DNA of 18,597 nucleotides from Hyphomicrobiales bacterium (GTDB lineage Bacteria > Pseudomonadota > Alphaproteobacteria > Rhizobiales > Beijerinckiaceae), in contig OMIJ01000264.1 in assembly GCA_900299065.1 (NCBI GenBank), positions 1-18,597 of the forward strand, written 5' to 3'. The notes beneath the pieces were generated by a model, which worked only from the letters and a program-made list of their open reading frames with translations, was not told the origin of the DNA and did not search any database. Both the position numbers and the translations under genes were made by a program. Positions 7,638 through 13,563 of the stretch are shown piece by piece (position 1 is the first letter of the stretch; every line of letters starts with the position of its first letter).

Positions 7638-8684
7638 ATGCGTTTTGGTATCAAGTCCTGCGTGAGCATTCTGGCGATGAGCTTATCTATGGCTCAGATG
7701 GCACAAGCTCAGCAAGCAGTTGAGGATTTTTATAAAGGCAAAAAAATTGATATGATCATCGGCTATACGCCCGGTGGAACCTATGATCTCTATGCCCGTT
7801 TGGTAGCCCGGCGTCTGGGTGATTATATCCCCGGCAAGCCCAGCATAGTGCCGCGTAATATGCCCGGTGGCGGATCACGTGTGGCGGCAACTTATGTTTA
7901 CAATGTCGCACCCAAGGACGGCACTGTGCTGGCCACAGCAGACCAATCCTTGTCTGTTGAGCAAGCGATGGGGGATACACAGCTCAAAATCGACGTGAAT
8001 AAATTCATTTATATCGGCAATCCCAATGCCGATAATAATACCACTGTGACTTGGCAGACGTCAGGTGTTGCCAGCATTGACGATGCCAAGCTCAAAGAAG
8101 TGCCCATTGGGGCTACGGGCGGCAGTACATCTTCGCAATATCCCAAAGCGATGAATGCGCTGCTGGGCACAAAATTCAAAATCATTACCGGCTATCCGGG
8201 CGGCAATGACATCAATCTTGCGATGGAAAAGGGCGAAGTTGCAGGCCGCGGCTCGAATTCATGGGCGGCCTGGAAAGCCACGCGTCCCGATTGGTTGGCG
8301 CAAAAGAAGATCAATATTCTGGTGCAAATTGGTTTGGAAAAGGCACCGGATCTGCCCAATGTGCCGCTGTTGATTGATCTGGCCAAGACTGAAGATGACC
8401 GTTCAATTCTCAAATTGCTTTCGGCCTCTACGACGATTGGTCGACCGATCTTCACCACGCCAGGCGTGCCTGAGGATCGTGTGAAGGCTCTGCGCTCCGC
8501 CTTTGATCGGATGCTTGCAGACAAGGCCTTTCTTGATGAGGCTCGCAAAGAGAATTTCGATATTACGGCTGTCTCTGGCGAGAGCCTACAAAAGATCGTG
8601 GCTGAAATCGTCGCGACACCCAAGCCGATTGCAGAACGTCTGCAACAAATCATTGGCGGTATTGAAGAGAATACGGGTCGCTGA
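7638..8684 (+). CDS. Bug/TctC-type tripartite tricarboxylate transporter periplasmic receptor
   Basis: A 348-residue periplasmic binding protein of the Bug (TctC) family, which bind carboxylates and similar small anionic solutes. The signal peptide spans about 1-24 (basic start, hydrophobic core, cut after AQA). The mature protein begins with the typical block KKIDMIIGYTPGGTYDLYAR (35-54), then PRNMPGGGSRVAATYVYNVA at 72-91 followed by PKDGT, corresponding to the family's first ligand loops. The chosen start ATG at 7638 has GGAGA at 7628-7632; the in-frame TTG further upstream lacks a site and would spoil the signal peptide. No TctA/TctB membrane subunits are nearby, so this is an orphan receptor, common in some proteobacteria. 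The class II aldolase gene begins one base after its stop, pointing to a shared substrate route. Confidence 0.9.
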   Translation: MRFGIKSCVSILAMSLSMAQMAQAQQAVEDFYKGKKIDMIIGYTPGGTYDLYARLVARRLGDYIPGKPSIVPRNMPGGGSRVAATYVYNVAPKDGTVLATADQSLSVEQAMGDTQLKIDVNKFIYIGNPNADNNTTVTWQTSGVASIDDAKLKEVPIGATGGSTSSQYPKAMNALLGTKFKIITGYPGGNDINLAMEKGEVAGRGSNSWAAWKATRPDWLAQKKINILVQIGLEKAPDLPNVPLLIDLAKTEDDRSILKLLSASTTIGRPIFTTPGVPEDRVKALRSAFDRMLADKAFLDEARKENFDITAVSGESLQKIVAEIVATPKPIAERLQQIIGGIEENTGR

Positions 8685-8685
8685 A

Positions 8686-9420
8686 ATGGGTCTGTCCAAT
8701 CGCGATGCCGAGCTGAAGGCGAGTGTGGCTATTGCTTCTCGTATCCTGAATGCTGAAGGTATTCTGGATTATTCCGGCCATGTCTCGGCTCGCGCGCCCC
8801 ATCGCGATGCCTATTTCATTCAAGCGGGATCGGATCCAAGATCCGATCTGATGCCAGATCGTTTACTGCTCGTTGATTTTGACGGGCGCGTGCTGGAGGG
8901 AGATGGCAAGCCGCCTATTGAAGCCGCGATACATGGTGAAATCTATCGTGCTCGCGGTGATGTTGAGGCAGTTCTGCATTCGCATATGGAACTTGCCATT
9001 GCTTTCACCTTGATGAAGGACGCGCAGCTCAAGCCCATCCGGGCACGGGCTGTGCGCTGGTCCAGTGGCATTCCTACCCATCCTGATCCCAGTCATATCA
9101 AATTGCCTGAACAGGGCCGTGCCTTGGCGCAGACTTTGGGGCCGCATCAAGCCGCTTTAATTCGCGCCCATGGTTTGGTCCTGGTTGCTGAATCCATTCC
9201 AGCCCTGCTTGTTGATGCGGTGCATTTTGAAGAAAATGCCAAAGCGCAAATTCAGGTCATGCAGGCCGGGCAAGTGCCCGTGCCTTTAAATGAGGCTGAA
9301 ATGGAGCAGATCAATCGCCACGAAGTGCGCGATTATCATTGCAGCAAATTATGGACCTATTATCTCAGCCGCGCCCGTAAATCAGGCCTTGTACCTGAGC
9401 ATCCCTCGTTTGAGGTTTAG
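8686..9420 (+). CDS. Class II aldolase/adducin-fold enzyme
   Basis: A 244-residue metal-dependent aldolase or decarboxylase of the FucA/AraD/adducin fold. The zinc-site pattern is intact: catalytic-position E79 in PPIEAAIHGEIY, H98 and H100 in AVLHSHMEL, and H162 in IRAHGLVLV, matching E73, H92, H94 and H155 of fuculose-phosphate aldolase as I recall them. An N-terminal YSGHVSAR block (29-36) replaces the usual GNxS motif that binds phosphate or carboxylate. The family splits sugar phosphates or decarboxylates hydroxy-acids and aromatic acids; the adjacent carboxylate receptor favours an acid substrate. ATG at 8686 lies one base after the Bug stop, so translation is probably coupled. The in-frame extension upstream overlaps the Bug gene and is not real. 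The stop overlaps that of the convergent isomerase-like gene by four bases. Confidence 0.88.
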   Translation: MGLSNRDAELKASVAIASRILNAEGILDYSGHVSARAPHRDAYFIQAGSDPRSDLMPDRLLLVDFDGRVLEGDGKPPIEAAIHGEIYRARGDVEAVLHSHMELAIAFTLMKDAQLKPIRARAVRWSSGIPTHPDPSHIKLPEQGRALAQTLGPHQAALIRAHGLVLVAESIPALLVDAVHFEENAKAQIQVMQAGQVPVPLNEAEMEQINRHEVRDYHCSKLWTYYLSRARKSGLVPEHPSFEV

Positions 9421-10157
9421 GGGAGGCTCAGCAAGCGGCTATGGCCGTGTTGCGGGGTCCAGGCATTGAGAATTTTTAACTGGTCGCGAATCATCGCGGA
9501 TTGATTGGATAGGACAATCTTGCCCGTCTGAATCTCCAATTCACGCGCCACAGGCTCGGAAAGCCAGGCGCCTCCACCAATATAGATGGAATCGCAATCT
9601 GGGTGATCAGCAAAGGCCTTGCGTCCTAATTCAAAAGCCAGAGTGAGATTGTCGCGGCTGCTGAGTTTGACAAATTGCGCCGGTGTCATTTCTTCAACCG
9701 TTTTGCCAATTACTTTGACGCCCTCACGTGCAAAAAACTCTGCCAGGACGCCGTTCATTGCATCGGTCCATTTATTGACCACGACAAGTCTTTTTAGGCA
9801 CATATCGCGTGCGGCGCGTGCGACGGCCAGCACAGTGGATGAGGCAGGCTTGCCAGTGCGTTTGGCCATATGCGCGATCATGCGATCGTGCGCCTCAACG
9901 CCAATCAGAATAGGCAAAGGCACGCCATGTTGAGCGACCATATCGACGCCACGATCCATCAATTGATCGAGATAAGAATCGAGTGGCGAGAAAGCACGAT
10001 TAACATCTTGCGCGGAAAATTCTGACAGGCCAACCGAGACCATCACTTGCATGACGCCGGGAGGGGCCAAGCGGTAAAATTCATAGGCCGCATTGTCGAT
10101 AATGGCCAATGGCAAAAGACCGCCCAGTTTAATTTTGGGAATATCAGCTTCAAACAT
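9417..10157 (-). CDS. Asp/Glu racemase-superfamily protein (maleate isomerase/AMD-like), copy 2
   Basis: A 246-residue protein of the superfamily that includes maleate cis-trans isomerase, arylmalonate decarboxylase (AMD) and Asp/Glu racemases. It is a clear paralogue of the gene upstream (10160-10903), colinear for over 200 residues. The fold marks are LAPPGVMQVMVSVGL at 30-44, the first lobe ending DMVAQHGVPLPILIG at 72-86, and the second active-site loop DCDSIYIGGGAWLS at 187-200. By motif alignment, the first catalytic-cysteine position is G78 (AMD also has Gly there) and the second, normally Cys, is G194. Thus the usual cysteine chemistry seems impossible, so the activity is open. Start ATG at 10157 lies two bases after the stop of copy 1, with AGGCC just upstream; the two are certainly cotranscribed. 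It converges on and overlaps the aldolase gene by four bases. Confidence 0.82.
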   Translation of the reverse strand: MFEADIPKIKLGGLLPLAIIDNAAYEFYRLAPPGVMQVMVSVGLSEFSAQDVNRAFSPLDSYLDQLMDRGVDMVAQHGVPLPILIGVEAHDRMIAHMAKRTGKPASSTVLAVARAARDMCLKRLVVVNKWTDAMNGVLAEFFAREGVKVIGKTVEEMTPAQFVKLSSRDNLTLAFELGRKAFADHPDCDSIYIGGGAWLSEPVARELEIQTGKIVLSNQSAMIRDQLKILNAWTPQHGHSRLLSLP

Positions 10158-10159
10158 GA

Positions 10160-10903
10160 TCAGGCCTGCGCCAATAAGCGATTATAACCGGGAATCGGCT
10201 TCCAGATTCCCAGCATATGCAGGAAGTCCCACATTTGCGCCGTCTGATTGCAGATGATCACCTTATCGGGGAATTCTTGTTCCAGCTTGCGTGTGACCGG
10301 CACAGACAGCCATGTGCCGCCACCAACATAAAGGCCATCGCAATCAGGATTGTCTAAAATGGCTTTGCGGCTGAGCTCATAGCATAATTGCATATGATTG
10401 CCGGATTCGATTTTGACAAATTCGGCAGGGGTGAGATCTTTGGTCGACGTTCCGCAGATTTGAATGCCATCGCGGGCAAAGAAATCAGCCAGTACTTTAT
10501 TCATTGGCACGGACCATTTGTTAACGAGTGCAATTTTCTTCAGCCCCATGGCTTTGCTGGCACGTACAACGCCGGTGATTGTTGAAGTGGCGGGCTTGCC
10601 CGTGCGCTTAGCAATATGATCGAGCAAGCGATCATGCGCCTCTAGGCCCATCAGGACAGCCAGAGGAGTGCCGGCTTGTACGGTCATATCAATGCCGCGA
10701 TCCATCAATTGATCGAGATAACCATCTAGTGGGACGAAGACACGCTCGACATCCTTGGCGGAAAACTCCCCAAGGCCGACGGAAATCAAAACCGCCATCA
10801 GGCCGGGGGGAGCCAATCGGTAAAACTCATAAGCGGCATTATCAATGACGGGCAGGGGGGAGAGATAGCCGATTTTGTAGGTCGGTATATCAGCTTCAAA
10901 CAT
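10160..10903 (-). CDS. Asp/Glu racemase-superfamily protein (maleate isomerase/AMD-like), copy 1
   Basis: A 247-residue protein of the maleate isomerase/arylmalonate decarboxylase superfamily, first gene of a two-gene operon with its paralogue. Shared blocks include MFEADIP at the start, IDNAAYEFYRLAPPG at 20-34, YLDQLMDRG at 62-70, KRTGKPA at 99-105, LVNKW at 126-130 and DCDGLYVGGGTWLS at 187-200. As in the paralogue, G78 and G194 occupy the two expected catalytic-cysteine positions. The conserved C188 in DCD is six residues before the usual site. I chose ATG at 10903 because it aligns exactly with the paralogue's start and has GGGGGAT seven bases upstream; a longer in-frame start at 10936 adds 11 residues with no support. 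It is divergent from the fused permease. Two tandem copies may form a heteromer or handle two related substrates. Confidence 0.83.
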   Translation of the reverse strand: MFEADIPTYKIGYLSPLPVIDNAAYEFYRLAPPGLMAVLISVGLGEFSAKDVERVFVPLDGYLDQLMDRGIDMTVQAGTPLAVLMGLEAHDRLLDHIAKRTGKPATSTITGVVRASKAMGLKKIALVNKWSVPMNKVLADFFARDGIQICGTSTKDLTPAEFVKIESGNHMQLCYELSRKAILDNPDCDGLYVGGGTWLSVPVTRKLEQEFPDKVIICNQTAQMWDFLHMLGIWKPIPGYNRLLAQA

Positions 10904-11103
10904 AAATCCCCCGTTCAATTGGGCCTGAACTTGCACTCAAGCCTATTCTCTTGCATTTTTTCGCACTGATTATTAGCCGCATGCTAGACGAGGGGAAAGC
11001 CCTGTCAATGATGTCGCAGGGTGCTTTTGGCCCAAGCGTAGACATGCTAGAAGCGCTCAAACAAGGTCATATCCCCGGGGAGGGGCGCGTTGAGAGGTTT
11101 GGT
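10904..11103. promoter_or_regulatory. Divergent control region with a GTTCA-N8-TGAAC dyad
   Basis: The gap between the isomerase-like pair and the fused permease holds an inverted repeat, GTTCA at 10913-10917 and TGAAC at 10926-10930, and a smaller one, CTTG at 10930-10933 with CAAG at 10938-10941. The first lies directly upstream of the GGGGG ribosome binding site of the minus-strand gene. It could be a dimeric regulator site, but no regulator gene is nearby. Part of the gap (10951-11103) could instead code for the permease N-terminus if an earlier start is used. Confidence 0.25.
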
Positions 11104-12846
11104 GTGACGAGCATGGTCGAAGGTTCGGATAAGGCGGCTGTGTCCCCCAATCCTATGCGCAGAGAATTTGATCCTGGTCAGCTGGGCGTTTGGTTTCTCA
11201 TTCTGCTGACCGCCAGCATTGTTATGCCGCCCTTCTTCTATCTGGTGAAGAGCAGTTTCTCAGTTCCTTTGCCGGCGTTTCAGACAGCCATTGGGATTGG
11301 CAATTATGAGCGTGTGATTGCTCTGTCTGGTTGGAAATTGTGGGGCACGACCCTGATCTTTGCCTTGGGCTCTTCTGTGATGGCGATCAGTCTTGGCTTT
11401 TCGGTGGCCTGGCTTGTGGCGCGTACCAATGTGCCATTTCGTCAGACTGTTTATGTTGGTTCGTTTTTATCGCTTGCGGCTCCCCTCATCGTCAAAGGGA
11501 TTGGCTGGATTCTCTTGCTGGGGCCGAATAATGGGCTGATCAATGTGTGGTTGCGCAAATTATTTGGCATTGAGGGCGTGCCGATTGAATTATTCAGTAT
11601 GGGTGGCATGATCTTCATCGAAGGACTGTTATGGACTCCGATTGCTTTTCTGCTGGCCCTGCCACCTTTGACAGCCATGGATCCGACCCTGGAGGAAGCT
11701 GCAGCCATGTCGGGCGCACGCTGGTGGCAGACTTTATTTCGCGTGATCATTCCTCTGGCGCGGCCGAGCATTCTAGCGGTTATGTTGCTGTCCTTCATCC
11801 GTACGCTTGAATCTTTTGAAGTGCCGTTGCTGATTGGTATTCCGGGCGGCATTACGACGGTGACGACGGCGCTTTATCGCAGCATACATGCGGGCTTTCT
11901 GCCGCGTTATGGCGATGCGAGTGCCTATGCTGTTCTCTTGATGGGTGCGGTGGCCATTCCGCTCTATTATTATTATCGTCTGACCAAAGAGACGGGCCGC
12001 TATGCCACAGTAACCGGCAAGGGCTTTCGTCCCTCACGCATTGATCTGGGTCGTTGGAAGCCATTGGCTGGGATCTATGTGCTGATGGTGCCTTTATCTC
12101 TGGCTTTGCCCTTGATCATTATGCTGTGGGCTTCATTTCTGCCGATCTATACTTCACCGTCATGGGCGGATTTTGGCAAACTCACGGTAAAAAACTACAC
12201 TGAATTATGGGTGCGTTCTGATACGCATGCAGGATTGCAAAATTCTATTCTCATCGGAGCTATTGCCGCCACTTTGGTAGCCACGCTGACCTTGGTAATG
12301 AGCTGGGTAGTGGTGCGACGGAAGGAGAAATCGCGCTGGAGCATTGATGTTTTGTGTTCGCTACCTTTGGTGTTTCCCGGCATTGTGCTGGGCATTGCCA
12401 TTCTCGTGCAATTTTTGAGCATGCGCTTCATCCCCATTTACGGGACAATCTGGATTTTGGTGTTTGCCTTTGTGGTGCGCTTTTTACCCTATGGTATGCG
12501 CTTTAATTATTCCGGCATTATTTCGATCAGCAAGGAGTTGGAAGAGAGCGCCAGAATGAGCGGGGCGGGGACAATGCGGATATTGCGCTCGATCGTCTTG
12601 CCGCTGACCATGCCTGCTGTGATTGCAACCTGGATTTACGTCTTCATGTATGCAATCCGCGATCTATCGGCCGCCGTGCTTTTATCGGGTCCGAAGAATG
12701 CCATTATTTCTATTGTTATTCTTGATTTATGGAATAATGGCGAGGTGCCTCAATTGGCAGCCATGAGCATTGTGATTGCTTTGGCGGTAACAATTCTTGG
12801 TATTGTCTTCATGCGCTTGAGCCAAAGGCATGGCTTCAAGGCCTGA
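11104..12846 (+). CDS. Two-domain (fused) ABC transporter permease, FbpB/spermidine-type
   Basis: Inner-membrane permease made of two fused binding-protein-dependent transport domains, about 580 residues, like the iron(III)/thiamine/polyamine importers. Each half carries an EAA loop for the ATPase: EEAAAMSGARWW from about residue 197 and EESARMSGAGTM from about 480, both followed by IPLARPS or LPLTMPA. About a dozen hydrophobic segments alternate between them, with a basic central linker near 291-320. The start is uncertain: GTG at 11104 has GAGAGG at 11092-11097; ATG at 11113 lacks a site; ATG at 11008 has GAGGGG about 12 bases upstream; the frame stays open to 10951. No ATPase or binding protein follows, since a hairpin and a convergent gene come next, so partners must be encoded elsewhere. 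The substrate is unknown; position beside the isomerase-like pair hints at a carboxylate or similar small molecule. Confidence 0.9.
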   Translation: MTSMVEGSDKAAVSPNPMRREFDPGQLGVWFLILLTASIVMPPFFYLVKSSFSVPLPAFQTAIGIGNYERVIALSGWKLWGTTLIFALGSSVMAISLGFSVAWLVARTNVPFRQTVYVGSFLSLAAPLIVKGIGWILLLGPNNGLINVWLRKLFGIEGVPIELFSMGGMIFIEGLLWTPIAFLLALPPLTAMDPTLEEAAAMSGARWWQTLFRVIIPLARPSILAVMLLSFIRTLESFEVPLLIGIPGGITTVTTALYRSIHAGFLPRYGDASAYAVLLMGAVAIPLYYYYRLTKETGRYATVTGKGFRPSRIDLGRWKPLAGIYVLMVPLSLALPLIIMLWASFLPIYTSPSWADFGKLTVKNYTELWVRSDTHAGLQNSILIGAIAATLVATLTLVMSWVVVRRKEKSRWSIDVLCSLPLVFPGIVLGIAILVQFLSMRFIPIYGTIWILVFAFVVRFLPYGMRFNYSGIISISKELEESARMSGAGTMRILRSIVLPLTMPAVIATWIYVFMYAIRDLSAAVLLSGPKNAIISIVILDLWNNGEVPQLAAMSIVIALAVTILGIVFMRLSQRHGFKA

Positions 12847-12856
12847 TCTTGCGTTC

Positions 12857-12890
12857 ATGCTCAGGCTGGACAGCAAGCAGCCTGAGGCAT
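12857..12890 (+). terminator. Hairpin after the fused permease
   Basis: CTCAGGCTG at 12860-12868 pairs perfectly with CAGCCTGAG at 12878-12886 around a 9-base loop; ATG at 12857-12859 and CAT at 12888-12890 extend the stem past one bulged G. The plus strand then reads TGTTTATT. It lies between convergent genes and most likely ends permease transcription; it lacks a good T run on the minus side. Confidence 0.6.
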
Positions 12891-12902
12891 AATGTTTATT
12901 CA

Positions 12903-13535
12903 CTAGCGCGCAATTGTATTGGCCTTGTCATAGGCTCTGATAACGGCGGGGCGTGCTTGCATAGTCTCGAACCAGCGCTTGAGATTGGGGAAATCCTCGA
13001 GCTTTTGGCTCTGGCGTTCATAGGGAACAATCCAAGGATAGGCAGCCATATCTGCAATAGAATAATCGCCTGCGATATAGGGCCCTTTGGCCAATTGACG
13101 ATCAAGCACACCATAGAGGCGCGCGGTTTCTTTGACATAGCGCTCGATCGCGTAGGGAAGTTTCTCTGGCGCATAGATGGCAAAGTGATGGTTCTGCCCG
13201 GCCATTGGTCCAAGTCCACCCATTTGCCAGAACAACCATTGTGTCACTTGCGCCCGGCCACGAACATCCGCGGGAATGAATTTACCGGTTTTCTCGGCCA
13301 GATAAAGCAAGATTGCGCCTGATTCAAAAATCGAGATTGGTGCACCACCATCCTTGGGCGCATGGTCGACAATTGCCGGAATGCGATTATTGGGTGCGAT
13401 CTTCAAAAAATCAGGCTGAAATTGTTCATTTTTACCAATATTGATGGGATGAATTTTGTAATCGAGTCCTGCTTCCTCGAGAAAGATCGGGATTTTGTGG
13501 CCATTGGGTGTTGCCCAATAATACAAATCAATCAT
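12903..13535 (-). CDS. yfcG: YfcG-type glutathione transferase (disulfide-bond oxidoreductase)
   Basis: A 210-residue Nu-class glutathione transferase very like E. coli YfcG, which binds two glutathiones or glutathione disulfide and reduces disulfides. It begins MIDLYYWATPNGHK with T9 and N11 at the glutathione-activating positions instead of Tyr, Ser or Cys. It continues with LEEAGLDY at 19-26, PNNRIPAIVDH at 48-58 with the cis-proline, FESGAILLYLAEKTG at 70-84 where E71-S72 grip glutathione, QWLFWQMGGLGPM at 99-111, and the N-capping box YSIADMAAYPW at 158-168. ATG at 13535 is preceded by CGGAGAA and gives the canonical N-terminus; upstream in-frame codons to 13643 overlap copA and are rejected. 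It lies 28 bases downstream of copA on the same strand, so is probably cotranscribed and may help thiol balance under copper stress. Ends convergent with the permease. Confidence 0.92.
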   Translation of the reverse strand: MIDLYYWATPNGHKIPIFLEEAGLDYKIHPINIGKNEQFQPDFLKIAPNNRIPAIVDHAPKDGGAPISIFESGAILLYLAEKTGKFIPADVRGRAQVTQWLFWQMGGLGPMAGQNHHFAIYAPEKLPYAIERYVKETARLYGVLDRQLAKGPYIAGDYSIADMAAYPWIVPYERQSQKLEDFPNLKRWFETMQARPAVIRAYDKANTIAR

Positions 13536-13563
13536 TTTGTTCTCCGATATGAATTCAGTACTT

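Noticed and set aside
8503..8685. Upstream in-frame extension of the class II aldolase by 61 residues
   Set aside because: It overlaps the Bug receptor C-terminus, whose frame is the coding one; ATG 8686 gives the normal family start.
12849..13322. Plus-strand open frame opposite the glutathione transferase
   Set aside because: It runs antisense through a gene that matches YfcG end to end, and has no ribosome binding site or recognisable domain.
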